Origin: Saccharopolyspora indica
GTDB lineage: Bacteria; Actinomycetota; Actinomycetes; Mycobacteriales; Pseudonocardiaceae
Direction: 5' to 3'
NCBI RefSeq assembly: GCF_027853965.1
Contig: NZ_JAQGLB010000018.1
Span: forward strand, 1-64,000
Length of the DNA: 64,000 nt
Every line of letters starts with the position of its first letter. Positions within the stretch are counted from its first letter, which is position 1. The translations under genes and the position numbers were made by a program. The notes beneath the pieces are model-generated. The model did not search any database and was not told the DNA's origin. It worked only from the letters and a program-made list of their open reading frames with translations. This document shows, one piece after another, positions 9,639 to 22,999 of this stretch.

Positions 9639-10775
9639 TTGGGGTATTTCAACCGCGGTGAGCGATTCACCGCCGTGACGACCGGCCTGCTGGTCGCGCT
9701 GGTCCCGGCGCTGGCGCTGGGCGGCGACGCGCTGGTGGGCAGCGTCGAACGCGCTGCGCCGCAGCCGCCGCCAGACGTGGCGATCAACGGCGAGCTGCCC
9801 GTCGAGGAACAGCTCAGCCCCGAGTTCCTGGACGAGGTGCGCACCGGGGAGGACCTGTCCGAGCGCTCCGAGCCCGCCGACCAGGTGCCGCCCGGCCCGC
9901 TCGGCATCCCCGGCACCGTCCTGGCCGCCTACCAGCGCGCCGACCGCACCTTGGCCGGCACCACGCCCGGCTGCGGGCTGCACTGGTCGGTGCTGGCCGG
10001 GATCGGCCGCATCGAATCGCACCACGCGCGCTCCGGCCGGGTCGACGCCGACGGCCGGACCCTCTCGCCGATCCTCGGCCCGCGCCTGTCCGGCGGCCCG
10101 GGGATAGCGGCGATCCGAGACACCGACGGCGCGGCGCTGGACGGCGATGCGGTGTGGGACCGCGCGGTCGGCCCGATGCAGTTCATCCCGTCGACCTGGC
10201 GCAGCCAGGCCGCCGACGGCAACGCGGACGGAATCCGCGACCCGCACAACGTCTTCGACGCGGCCCTGGCCGCGGGCCGGTACCTCTGCAGCGGCGGCGG
10301 CGACCTGCGCGACCGGACCCAGCTGGCGGCGGCGGTGTTCCGCTACAACCACTCCCAGGCCTACGTCCGCAACGTCCTGGCCTGGGCGGACGCCTACGCC
10401 CGAGGCGTCATGCCGACGGCCGGCGACACGACGATCCCGCCGAACGCCGAACTCCTCGCGTTCGCCCACCCGCTCCCGCCAGCAGCCCCGCCCGGCATCC
10501 CCCAAGCCGCTGCGGCACCACCTCCCGCAGGCCCGCCACCCCGTCCCGCACCCGCACCGGGCCGACCACCCGCTCCCCCGCCACCCGGAACCACGACGCC
10601 ACCGCCGCCACCGCCCAGCTCGACCCCGCCGCCGTCGGAACCACCGCCCTCGTCAGAACCCCCGTCCTCCTCGCAGCCGCCGACGAGCGAGCCTCCCCCG
10701 ACGTCGGAACCACCGACCTCGGAACCACCGCCCCCGGCGACCTCCAGCCCGCAACCGACCTCACCCGCAGCCTGA
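9639..10775 (+). CDS. Lytic murein transglycosylase with proline-rich tail
   Basis: About 378 residues. After a short basic start comes one hydrophobic segment (TTGLLVALVPALALGG), a signal peptide or anchor. The central domain has the SLT/MltB-type features: catalytic Glu in GIGRIESHH, AVGPMQFIPSTW, and DPHNVFDAALAAGRYLC followed by AVFRYNHSQAYV. It cleaves the MurNAc-GlcNAc bond of peptidoglycan with anhydro product formation. The last ~110 residues are almost only Pro, Ser, Thr and Glu, a flexible wall-spanning or low-complexity linker. The start is uncertain: TTG at 9639 has GGTGGAGG ten bases upstream and leaves a short cytoplasmic tail; GTG at 9675 would start right at the hydrophobic core. 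The gene runs divergently from the exported amidohydrolase. Confidence 0.83.
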   Translation: MGYFNRGERFTAVTTGLLVALVPALALGGDALVGSVERAAPQPPPDVAINGELPVEEQLSPEFLDEVRTGEDLSERSEPADQVPPGPLGIPGTVLAAYQRADRTLAGTTPGCGLHWSVLAGIGRIESHHARSGRVDADGRTLSPILGPRLSGGPGIAAIRDTDGAALDGDAVWDRAVGPMQFIPSTWRSQAADGNADGIRDPHNVFDAALAAGRYLCSGGGDLRDRTQLAAAVFRYNHSQAYVRNVLAWADAYARGVMPTAGDTTIPPNAELLAFAHPLPPAAPPGIPQAAAAPPPAGPPPRPAPAPGRPPAPPPPGTTTPPPPPPSSTPPPSEPPPSSEPPSSSQPPTSEPPPTSEPPTSEPPPPATSSPQPTSPAA

Positions 10776-10827
10776 TCGGCCATCCGGCTCCTTGGGAACG
10801 CGCTCGGCGGCGGCTAGTCTCCGGCCA

Positions 10828-11568
10828 ATGACGTCTGCATGGACGAACGAGTCCGCGATCGGCCGGTGGAACGCGTCCACCACGCGCGAGGCGATGGATT
10901 CCACCGCCGAGGAAGGCGATTTCGCCAAGCGCCACCTGGTGAACCCGGTCCTGCTGCGCCTGCTGGGCGAGGTGTCCGGCCGACGGATCATGGACGCGGG
11001 GTGCGGCAACGGCTACTTCAGCCGGATGCTCGCCGAACGAGGAGCGCACGTCACGGGCGTCGAACCCGCGAGCAGCATGGTCACCTACGCCCGCGACAAG
11101 GAAGCCGACCTGCGGCAGGGCATCACCTACGTGGAAGCGGACCTGGCGCGCCTGCCGGATCTCGGCGGCCCCTTCGACGCGGTCGTGTGCAGCATGGTCC
11201 TGATGGCGATCCCGGACTGGAAGCCCGCGATGCGCGCCTGCGTCGAATCATTGCGCCCAGGAGGCCTTTTCGTGTTCGCGATCGTCCACCCGGCGTTCGA
11301 GCAGCTCTGGACCACCTGGCGAGCCCACGGCGAGTACCGCACCGGACGGTACCTGCAGGAGTACGAGATCCCCGGCCCCGTCGCACCCGACTTCCACCGC
11401 CCGATCTCGGCCTACCTCAACGAACTGACCGCCCTCGGCGGCCACCTCCGAGAAATCGCCGAGCCAGGCCTGGACCCAACGGTGGCCGCCCGAACCACAA
11501 CCCCAGGCCTCGAAAGCTACACCCACCTCCCCAACTTCCTCATCACCTCCGCCGAAACCCCAACCTGA
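10828..11568 (+). CDS. Class I SAM-dependent methyltransferase
   Basis: A 246-residue protein with SAM motif I as IMDAGCGNGYFSRML, the acidic ribose-binding residue in VTGVEPASSM, and the motif-II-like stretch FDAVVCSMVLMAIPDW. It belongs to the broad Methyltransf_11/UbiE-like group that acts on small molecules; the acceptor cannot be read from sequence. ATG at 10828 is chosen because the SAM fold begins soon after and the earlier frame encodes the antisense-looking Pro/Arg-rich tail region of the previous gene. The gene follows the transglycosylase by about 50 bases but has no clear functional tie to it. Confidence 0.8.
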   Translation: MTSAWTNESAIGRWNASTTREAMDSTAEEGDFAKRHLVNPVLLRLLGEVSGRRIMDAGCGNGYFSRMLAERGAHVTGVEPASSMVTYARDKEADLRQGITYVEADLARLPDLGGPFDAVVCSMVLMAIPDWKPAMRACVESLRPGGLFVFAIVHPAFEQLWTTWRAHGEYRTGRYLQEYEIPGPVAPDFHRPISAYLNELTALGGHLREIAEPGLDPTVAARTTTPGLESYTHLPNFLITSAETPT

Positions 11569-11596
11569 CACCCCCGCACCACCGAAGGCGATGCCC

Positions 11597-11645
11597 GGTG
11601 AAGGGCACCTTTCACCAACATATTTGGCGAAAGGTGCCCTTCACC
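11597..11645. repeat. Palindromic repeat, copy 1
   Basis: Perfect 16-bp arms (GGTGAAGGGCACCTTT at 11597-11612 and its complement at 11630-11645) around a 17-base spacer that has its own small CCAA/TTGG stem. Copies 2 and 3 follow the next gene and keep both the arm core GAAGGGCACCTTT and the 17-base spacer length. It is a short interspersed palindrome; it also lies just after the methyltransferase stop, where it could end transcription. Confidence 0.9.
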
Positions 11646-11749
11646 TCACACCTGTTCGAGTGACGCGAGTTATCCACACAAGGGGCACTACTCCACAGAT
11701 TCCTGGGACCTACTGGTCCTTCGCGTCGATAGTGGTCAGGGTGGACACC

Positions 11750-12712
11750 ATGCCAAGAAGATCACCCGTTGACTGGGATGCGGTGGACACGGTCGCGCGG
11801 AATGGAATCATCACGGCCCGGGAGCTGGATCAGCTCGGAGTGCCTCGACAAACGGTCTCCAAGCGAACCGACCCAGGGGGGCCGTGGAGGCGAGTCCTGC
11901 CTGGCGTGATCCAGCTTTCCACCGGCCACCTCACGATCGCGCAACGCCACGATGCAGCTCTTCGTTACGCAGGACCCGATTCGATGCTCACTGGAATAAG
12001 TGCGGCCAAGCTCGGCGGCCTCAGCCGGATTCCCGAAACGACCGACGTGCACATCCTGATTCCTCATCGAAGACGATGTCTCTCCACGAACTTCGTCATC
12101 GTCGAGAGAACCACACGCCTTCCAGATCCAGTTCGGAAAGCAGGACTCCTCGTGGCTCCCCCGACCCGCAGCGTGCTCGACGCTGCTCGGCGGTTCACCA
12201 AGCTCGATGAAGTACGGGCGCTGCTCTCGGAGGCAGTCCAACGCGGGATCGTGCAGCCGGAAGCCCTGCGGGAAGAGCTGGAGGCGGGTTCGGACCGAGG
12301 AAGCAGATTGTGCAGAGTCGTTCTCGAGGAAATGCTCGCCAACGTGCATTCCGTCGCCGAGGGGTGGGCTTATCGCCTGGCAGAACGCAGCGGCCTGCCC
12401 CCGATGCAGTGGAACGTGCGCCTGCTGGACCGCCGTGGTCAACTGCTCGGTGTTCCTGACGGCTGGATCGACGAAGTCGGACTCGCATGGCAGATCGACT
12501 CACGTGCTTACCACCTGTCCCCCACGAGCTACGACGTCACGGTGCAACGGCATTCGGCCATGACGGCCGAGGGGATCATCGTGGTCCACACACTACCGAC
12601 GAGTCTGCGAGAAGATCCGGGCAGCGTGTTGCAACAACTCCGCGGAGCCTATGCACTTGCGTGCCAACGACCGCGTCCTGCCGTGACCGCGGTTCGATCC
12701 GGTGCCAGATGA
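11750..12712 (+). CDS. AbiEi antitoxin-like protein with degenerate DUF559/Vsr-like C-terminus
   Basis: A 320-residue protein. The first ~80 residues form a winged-helix domain typical of AbiEi-type antitoxins and related proteins (NGIITARELDQLGV, VLPGVIQL, SAAKLGGL). The C-terminal ~110 residues resemble the PD-(D/E)XK fold of DUF559/Vsr endonucleases, but the usual E-x-D pair is replaced by Gln in GLAWQIDSRAYH, so nuclease activity is doubtful. No nucleotidyltransferase toxin (AbiEii) gene lies beside it, so it is not a complete type IV toxin-antitoxin pair. Such orphan proteins are common in actinobacteria. ATG at 11750 is used; GTG nine bases earlier is also possible. Three copies of one palindrome surround the gene. 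The sequence is less strictly GC3-biased than its neighbours, which hints at later acquisition. Confidence 0.65.
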   Translation: MPRRSPVDWDAVDTVARNGIITARELDQLGVPRQTVSKRTDPGGPWRRVLPGVIQLSTGHLTIAQRHDAALRYAGPDSMLTGISAAKLGGLSRIPETTDVHILIPHRRRCLSTNFVIVERTTRLPDPVRKAGLLVAPPTRSVLDAARRFTKLDEVRALLSEAVQRGIVQPEALREELEAGSDRGSRLCRVVLEEMLANVHSVAEGWAYRLAERSGLPPMQWNVRLLDRRGQLLGVPDGWIDEVGLAWQIDSRAYHLSPTSYDVTVQRHSAMTAEGIIVVHTLPTSLREDPGSVLQQLRGAYALACQRPRPAVTAVRSGAR

Positions 12713-12715
12713 GCC

Positions 12716-12758
12716 GAAGGGCACCTTTCACCAACTTAACGGGCGAAAGGTGCCCTTC
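12716..12758. repeat. Palindromic repeat, copy 2
   Basis: Arms GAAGGGCACCTTT (12716-12728) and complement (12746-12758), 13 bp perfect, with a 17-base spacer beginning CACCAAC and ending GGGCG, as in copy 1. It starts three bases after the stop of the AbiEi-like gene, so it can also serve as its terminator hairpin. Confidence 0.9.
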
Positions 12759-12799
12759 ACGCCACCTCGAAAGCGCACCTACGCCTCGATCGAGTGGTG

Positions 12800-12848
12800 G
12801 GTGAAGGGCACCTTTGACCAACATAGTTGGCGAAAGGTGCCCTTCACC
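12800..12848. repeat. Palindromic repeat, copy 3
   Basis: Arms 12800-12815 and 12833-12848 form a perfect 16-bp stem, with a 17-base spacer that holds an inner perfect CCAAC/GTTGG stem. It lies between the convergent ends of the AbiEi-like gene and gltD, ten bases from the gltD stop, and may end both transcripts. Confidence 0.9.
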
Positions 12849-12857
12849 TGGTGGGTG

Positions 12858-14301
12858 CTACGCGAGGGGGCGGTCGGTTGGGTTGATGGGGGTGGGGAGG
12901 ATGGTTCGGTTGGTGAGGTAGGTGTCTACGTGGGCTGCTGCTGAGCGGCCTTCGGCGATCGCCCAGACGATCAGGGATTGGCCGCGGCCCATGTCGCCCG
13001 CGGTGAAGACTCCGTCGACCGTGGTCATGAAGGTCTTGTCACGGGCCACGTTGCCCCGGGGGTCGAGGTCGACGCCCAGGTCGGCGATGAGGCCTTCTCG
13101 TTCTGGGCCGACGAAGCCCATGGCCAGCAGGACCAGCTGGGCCGGGATCTCGCGTTCCGTGCCCTCGACCGGTTCGAAGCCCGCATCCGTGCGGCGGACC
13201 TCCACCAGGCGCAGGGCGCGGACCTTGCCCGACTCGTCGCCGAGCATCTCCTGGGTGCTCACCGAGTAGAGGCGTTCGCCGCCCTCCTCGTGGGCCGAGG
13301 AGACCCGGTAGATCATCGGGTAGGTCGGCCACGGGTTGGCCTCCGGGCGGGACTCCGGTGGCATCGGCATGATCTCCAGCTGCGTCACCGATGCCGCACC
13401 CTGGCGGTGCGCGGTGCCCACGCAGTCGGCCCCGGTGTCACCGCCGCCGATGACCACCACGTGCTTGTCCTCGGCGTGGATCGGCGACCGCGCCAGGTCG
13501 CCCTCCTGCACCTTGTTGGCCAGCGGCAGGTACTCCATCGCCTGGTGCACGCCGTCCAGCTCGCGCCCCGGGACCGGCAGGTCGCGGGCCAGCGTCGAGC
13601 CGCCCGCGAGCACCACCGCGTCGTAGTCCTCGCGCAGCTGCTCCACCGTGACGTCGACGCCGACGTTCACACCCGTGCGGAACTCGGTGCCCTCGGCGCG
13701 CATCTGGCCGAGGCGGCGGTCCAGCCGCTGCTTCTCCATCTTGAACTCGGGGATGCCGTAGCGCAGCAGCCCGCCGATGCGGTCGGCCCGCTCGTAGACC
13801 ACCACGCCGTGCCCCACCCGCGTCAGCTGCTGGGCGGCGGCCAGCCCGGCCGGGCCGGAACCGATCACGGCGACCTTCTTGCCGGTCGCGGCGCGCGGCA
13901 GCTGCGGGCGCACCAGACCGGAGTCCCAGGCCTTGTCGATGATGCTGATCTCGACCTGCTTGATGCTCACCGGATCGGCGTTGATGCCGACCACGCACGC
14001 CGCCTCGCACGGGGCGGGGCACAACGTCCCGGTGAACTCCGGGAAGTTGTTGGTGGCGTGCAGCCGCTCGGCCGCCTCCGCCCAGTCGTCGCGCCAGACC
14101 AGGTCGTTCCACTCCGGGATCAGGTTGCCCAGCGGGCAGCCCTGGTGGCAGAACGGGATGCCGCAGTCCATGCAGCGACCGGCCTGCTTCTGCAGCTTGG
14201 GCTGCTCGAACTCCAGGTAGACCTCGCGCCAGTCCTTGATGCGCACGTCCACCGGGCGGCGCTGCGGCGTTTCCCGCGGCGTGGTCAGGAATCCCTTGGG
14301 G

Positions 14302-14309
<8 letters not shown>
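12858..14309 (-). CDS. gltD: Glutamate synthase (NADPH) small subunit
   Basis: A 483-residue subunit that takes electrons from NADPH through FAD and passes them via iron-sulfur clusters to GltB for making two glutamates from glutamine and 2-oxoglutarate. The N-terminal Cys-rich region CMDCGIPFCHQGCPLGN (from about residue 42) ligates 4Fe-4S clusters. VAVIGSGPAGLAAAQQL near 146 binds FAD, HVVVIGGGDTGADCVG near 285 binds NADPH, and the C-terminal GVFTAGDMGRGQSLIVWAI completes the FAD site. Length matches the family. The ATG at 14309 overlaps the end of gltB by eight bases, so the two subunits are translated together. The downstream end faces a palindromic repeat. Confidence 0.97.
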
Positions 14310-18852
<4,543 letters not shown>

Positions 18853-19292
18853 CGTACCTCCCGTCGTCAGGCCGCGATCCGCAACTGGGCATGACTCACC
18901 CACGGCGGAGCCGCAAGAACCTTTGGGGGCACTGACAAAAGGATGCGCCGTTGCACTCTCGGTCAGTTTGAGGCACTCTACAGATCGAGCGCCCGGATAG
19001 CTACCGTCAAGTAACACCAAATTAAGCGAGTGTTACCCGGCTCCCAGGTGTTGGGACAGCGCTGTCGCAATCCCTGCGAGCTCGGGGAATTCTGCACCAC
19101 GACACCGTCCATACGCGACTGCCGGGCGCATCGAGTGGCGTTGTTCACGATCTTCTTGCGGTGACGGCGAAGCCCTGCCGGGCAGCATCGGATTCGGTTC
19201 AGAACAGGCGTTTTCGCAGCACTCGGGGCAGAAATCACCCGATCGCCAACGGGTTCCGCCTCCGGGAGCGACCGCTCCCGGAGGCCGCGAGG
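18853..19292. other. 440-base intergenic region upstream of gltB
   Basis: No supportable gene. It holds the gltB leader and promoter region on the minus strand and, at its right end, the 3' side of the glycosyltransferase gene. The only clear element is the inverted repeat at 19011-19036. The stretch 18940-19040 is richer in A and T than its surroundings, as expected of a promoter. Confidence 0.6.
19011..19036 (-). promoter_or_regulatory. Inverted repeat GTAACAC/GTGTTAC upstream of gltB
   Basis: Perfect 7-base half-sites (19011-19017, 19030-19036) separated by 12 AT-rich bases, about 160 bases before the gltB start. The GTAAC half-sites recall actinobacterial nitrogen-regulator boxes, but the full GlnR pattern with GAAAC boxes is not met, so only an unnamed operator is proposed. 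Confidence 0.35.
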
Positions 19293-20585
19293 TCAGCGCG
19301 GTTCGGGCTGGACCCGGTCGTCCACGAGTACCGACGGGTCCTCGGGAGTACTCGCAATCGTCCGATTCCGGACGAAAAGTCCGAGCAGCGCCAGCAGCAG
19401 CAGGCCCAGCAGCAGGTACGGATTGCCGAAGAAGTGCTGCACCGGCGTCCACGGAGGACCGGGGGGCAACGATTTGAACACGGCCGCCAGCACGGTCGCC
19501 GAGGTCAGCGCGGTGACGGCGAGCCAGCCCAGGCTGCGCAACCGAACGGAGTAGCCCAGCAGCACCAGCAGTCCCGGGGCGCACCAGACCCAGTGGTCCG
19601 ACCACGACGTCGGCGAGATCAGCAGCGCGAGCAGCCCGGTGGCCACCGCGCCCAGCACCGGCTCGGTGCGCCGCACCGCGAAGGCCACCACGGCCACGCA
19701 GGCCAGCGAGAGCAGCACCCACAGCCCGTTCTGCACCGACGGTGCGAGCTCCAAGCGCGCCAGCCCGCCCATGATCGACTGGTTGGTGTGGAAGGCCGAT
19801 CCGCTCACGCCGCTCGCCGGTCCCTTGCCGAACCAGTACTCCACCGCGGCCGAGTAGTTCAGCGCGAAGCCGACCAGCGTGCCGAAGGCACCGGTCAGCA
19901 CGGCGACCACCGCGGCGCGGAAGTCCTTGCGGAACAGCAGGAACAGCAGGAAGGCGGCGGGTGTGAGCTTGATCGCCGCGGCGATGCCGATCAGCACGCC
20001 GCGCGGCCAGCGCGGGTTGATCGCCAGGCAGTCGACGATGACCAGCCCCATCAGCACGATGTTGATCTGGCCGAGGCCGAAGGAGGCGTAGACCGGCTCC
20101 AGGAACAGCGTCCACGGCAGCAGCGCCATGGCCACCGCCAGCGCGCCGCGCCGCCCGACGGCCGCCCACATGTGCCGCGTGACCAGGTACAACGCCGCAC
20201 CGATGGCGAGCAGGTCGACGAGGTAGAGCGCGGCCAGCCCGGCGACGAACGGCAGCAGCGCGAACGGCAGCAGCGGCAGCAGCGCGAACGGCGGGTACAC
20301 CCAGGGCAGCACGCGGCCGATGCTGACCGTCGGGGCGGTGTTCATGATGTCGCCGCCGGCCAGCCAGGTGTGCACGGCCCAGCGGTAGACCTGGTAGTCG
20401 ATGGCCGAGCCGTCGTCGAGCCCGGCGCGCCGCATGACGAGCAGCAGGACGAAGGAGAGGCCCAGCAGCGGCACCGACGCGATCGTGATGGCGCGCGAGC
20501 GCCGCACCACGAAACCGCGCAGCCGGTCCGGAAGTTCGCCGAGGTCGAGCGCAGGATGGCCGGATTTGAACCGCACCGTGGCCAA
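19293..20585 (-). CDS. Glycosyltransferase family 87 (polyprenol-linked mannosyltransferase type)
   Basis: A ~430-residue multi-pass membrane protein with about 9-10 hydrophobic helices and the DUF2029/GT87 signature: an early acidic loop after helix 1 (GLDDGSAIDYQVYRWAV), then YPPFALLPLLPFALLP, and a Lys-containing loop GIAAAIKLTPAAFLL. The family transfers mannose or arabinose from polyprenyl phosphate to cell-envelope glycans in actinobacteria. TTG at 20585 is the chosen start since AGAGGA lies seven bases upstream; the frame continues to 20714 without a better site. The gene stands alone between the gltB promoter and a MarR gene. Acceptor unknown. Confidence 0.8.
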   Translation of the reverse strand: MATVRFKSGHPALDLGELPDRLRGFVVRRSRAITIASVPLLGLSFVLLLVMRRAGLDDGSAIDYQVYRWAVHTWLAGGDIMNTAPTVSIGRVLPWVYPPFALLPLLPFALLPFVAGLAALYLVDLLAIGAALYLVTRHMWAAVGRRGALAVAMALLPWTLFLEPVYASFGLGQINIVLMGLVIVDCLAINPRWPRGVLIGIAAAIKLTPAAFLLFLLFRKDFRAAVVAVLTGAFGTLVGFALNYSAAVEYWFGKGPASGVSGSAFHTNQSIMGGLARLELAPSVQNGLWVLLSLACVAVVAFAVRRTEPVLGAVATGLLALLISPTSWSDHWVWCAPGLLVLLGYSVRLRSLGWLAVTALTSATVLAAVFKSLPPGPPWTPVQHFFGNPYLLLGLLLLALLGLFVRNRTIASTPEDPSVLVDDRVQPEPR

Positions 20586-20744
20586 ACTGGAGTCCTCTCG
20601 ATCAGGCGACCGACGTGGATCACCGGTGCGTGACCGTCCGATCACGCCGCGCTCGCCTGGTCGCGGGAAGTTCTCGTTGAAGAACCGGAAAACTTTATCG
20701 CATCGAACCGTCACCCCAGCGCACGGCTCGCCGAGAGCGCAGGG

Positions 20745-21236
20745 TCACCGGGCGGCTCCGTCGAGCGAGCCCAGCAGCTTGGCCAGCAGCGCGCCCAGCT
20801 GGTCGCGCTCGTCGGCCTCCAGCGGGTCGAGCAGCCGCCGCTCCCGGTCGAGGTGATCCGGGAAGAGCCGGTCGATCAGCTCCCGCCCGCGCTCGGTGAG
20901 GTGCACGTCGACCTCCCGGCGATCGCGGCGGGAGGCGGTGCGGTTGATCAGCCCTTCCGCCTCCAGCCGGGCGAGCCGCTTGGTGGTGGCCGCGCCGGAG
21001 GACAGCGTCTCCCTGGTGAGCTGGCTGGGCCGCAGTCCCCCGTCGGCCCGCCGCAGCGCGCTGAGCACCTCGAACTCCATCCGCGACAGACCGGTCTCGG
21101 CGAACGCCGCGGCGTCGAGCTGGTTGATCAGCGCCGCGAGCCGCCGCACCCGGCCGATCACGTCGATCGGGGACATGTCGAGGTCCGGCCACCGCTCGCG
21201 CCATTGCGCGCTGATCCGTGCGACTGCGTCGTCCAC
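20745..21236 (-). CDS. MarR-family regulator of the adjacent FUSC exporter
   Basis: A 163-residue MarR protein: dimerising helices at both ends and a winged helix at about 55-115 (LRPSQLTRETLSSGAATTKRLARLEAEGLINR followed by RRDRREVDVHLTERG). Members bind palindromes and release them with phenolic or other aromatic ligands. GTG at 21236 has AAGGAG six bases before it. The gene is divergent from the FUSC-type transporter with only 43 bases between the starts, and an AT-rich inverted repeat fills that gap, so it most likely represses itself and the transporter. Confidence 0.9.
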   Translation of the reverse strand: MDDAVARISAQWRERWPDLDMSPIDVIGRVRRLAALINQLDAAAFAETGLSRMEFEVLSALRRADGGLRPSQLTRETLSSGAATTKRLARLEAEGLINRTASRRDRREVDVHLTERGRELIDRLFPDHLDRERRLLDPLEADERDQLGALLAKLLGSLDGAAR

Positions 21237-21252
21237 GGCGCACTCCTTCACG

Positions 21253-21278
21253 AGTAAATCATCTGGTAATATTTTACT
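21253..21278. promoter_or_regulatory. Probable MarR operator and divergent promoter
   Basis: AGTAAA (21253-21258) and TTTACT (21273-21278) form an inverted repeat in a strikingly AT-rich 26-base stretch between the two divergent starts. The right half-site ends one base before the GTG of the transporter gene, so no ribosome site fits there and that mRNA may be leaderless. Confidence 0.6.
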
Positions 21279-21279
21279 A

Positions 21280-22860
21280 GTGAACGTTCCTGCCGACCGC
21301 ACCGAGCCCCAGTCCGCCCTGACCCGCCTGCGCCGGGCGCTGCGCATCCGCGAAGCGCTCCGGTACACGCCGACGGTCGGAGGTGTCGTGGCTCCCGCGC
21401 TGCGGGTCGGCGTGTCGTTCGGCGCCCCGATCGCGGTGCTGGTGGCGATCGGCCACCCGGAACTGGTGCCCTTCGCGGCGTTCGGCGCGTTCACCTCGCT
21501 GTACTGCCGGGTCGACACCTGGTCCCGCCGCGCACGCCTGCTCCCGCTCATCGCGCTGGGGCTGGTCGTGAGCGTGGCCACGGCAACGATGATCGCCGCC
21601 GCCACCGGCAACGCGCTCATCGGGGTCCTGGTGCTCACCGCGATCGCGACGCTGGGCAAGCTGGCCTCCGACGTGCTGGAGTTCGGCCCGCCCGGCGGCC
21701 TGATGTTCGTCTTCGCCGCCGGGGCCGCCGCCTACGCCGCGCACGACTGGTCGGGCGTGGGCGCGCACCTCGGGATCATGGTGGCCTCCGCAGCGCTGTC
21801 GATGGCGCTGAGCCTGCTCGGCAACCTCCTGCACCCGACCGGCCCGCACCGCGTCGCCACCGCTCGCGCGCTGGTGGCGATCGCCGATCACCTCGACGCG
21901 CCGAACCCCGCCACTCGCCACCGCGCGCACCTCGCGGCGCACCGGGCCTCGGCGACATTGCGCGGCAACGGCCGCACCGTCACCGCCCTCCGCGCCCACC
22001 TGGCCGACGCCGAACACCTGCTCCACCACCCCGCCGATGCGGAGCACCTGCGCGACCTCGCCCGCAAGCTCCGCCGCGGCCGCATCCCGCGCCCGGCCTC
22101 CGCACCCCAGCTCCCGCGGAACTTCCGGCACGCCGGAGCACCGTGGTCGGCGCGGATCTCGCCGTTCCTGCCGAACGCGGGCCGGATGCTGCTCTCGTGC
22201 CTGCTCGCCGGGCTGATCACCCTCGCGGTCGGGCTGGACCACGCCTACTGGGCGGTGGTGTCGGCCAGCGCGGCCCTGCAGTCGACCAACGCCACGGACA
22301 CCTGGCACCGCACGGTGCAGCGCATGACCGGAACGCTCGCCGGAGCGGTGCTGGCGTTCGCGATGTTCGGCTTCCAGCCGAGCCCGCTGGCCATCCTGGT
22401 GCTGGTGGTGGTCTGCCAGCTGATCGCCGAGCTGTTCGTCCAGGCCAACTACGCGCTGGGCCTGGTGTTCGTCACGCCGCTGGCCCTCGGGCTGGCTTCG
22501 CTGAGCAATCCGGCGGCGCACGACGAGATGATCGTCGAGCGCATCGCCACGACCGTCCTGGGCGCGCTGATCGCCGCGGCGGTGAGCCTGGTCCTGATCA
22601 ACCGGCAGTCCGCGCGCCGGCTGAACGCGGCCCTCGCCGAGTGCCGCGAAGCCCAGCACGAGCTCGGCGAATCCGACGAGTCCACTGTGGCCGAATCCAG
22701 AACCCGGCTCGTGCACGCTGTTTTCGCGCTCCGCAACGCCCACGCGGTCGCCGACGGGGAGCCCCGGCACCGCAACCCCCGCACCCGGGAAGTCCTCGAC
22801 ACCGAGCACGAGGCCTACGAGCTCCTCGCCGCAACAGTCCCAGCCCGCACCGCGAGATAG
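21280..22860 (+). CDS. FUSC-family membrane transporter
   Basis: A 526-residue membrane protein with two blocks of helices. The first (~25-170) is the N-terminal FUSC-like block; the second (~300-440) carries the motif GLDHAYWAVVSASAALQSTNATDTWHRTVQRMTGTLAGA, the hallmark of the FUSC/aromatic-acid-exporter (AaeB, YccS) group. A ~100-residue soluble helical segment lies between them and another at the C-terminus. It probably exports aromatic acids or other small anions. The GTG at 21280 directly follows the operator without a Shine-Dalgarno sequence, which suggests leaderless translation. The divergent MarR gene is its likely repressor, again matching aromatic-acid stress. Confidence 0.85.
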   Translation: MNVPADRTEPQSALTRLRRALRIREALRYTPTVGGVVAPALRVGVSFGAPIAVLVAIGHPELVPFAAFGAFTSLYCRVDTWSRRARLLPLIALGLVVSVATATMIAAATGNALIGVLVLTAIATLGKLASDVLEFGPPGGLMFVFAAGAAAYAAHDWSGVGAHLGIMVASAALSMALSLLGNLLHPTGPHRVATARALVAIADHLDAPNPATRHRAHLAAHRASATLRGNGRTVTALRAHLADAEHLLHHPADAEHLRDLARKLRRGRIPRPASAPQLPRNFRHAGAPWSARISPFLPNAGRMLLSCLLAGLITLAVGLDHAYWAVVSASAALQSTNATDTWHRTVQRMTGTLAGAVLAFAMFGFQPSPLAILVLVVVCQLIAELFVQANYALGLVFVTPLALGLASLSNPAAHDEMIVERIATTVLGALIAAAVSLVLINRQSARRLNAALAECREAQHELGESDESTVAESRTRLVHAVFALRNAHAVADGEPRHRNPRTREVLDTEHEAYELLAATVPARTAR

Positions 22861-22999
22861 CCTTTCGCGTGATTCCCCGGACGTATCGCCGCGACGGGTG
22901 ACCAGCGCGCACGAACAGGCGTCATCGACATCTTTTCCTTGCCGGTGAACGATGTTGCGTGGTTGATTGCCGGAAGTGCTTCCGACGAAGGAGGATTCC

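Noticed and set aside
12716..12848. Copies 2 and 3 as a CRISPR array
   Set aside because: Only three copies over 1.25 kb, each self-complementary over its full length, with no regular spacing and no cas genes.
19011..19036. A GlnR box upstream of gltB
   Set aside because: Two GTAAC-like half-sites are present, but the alternating GTnAC/GAAAC boxes at 11-base spacing are not. Kept only as an unnamed inverted repeat.
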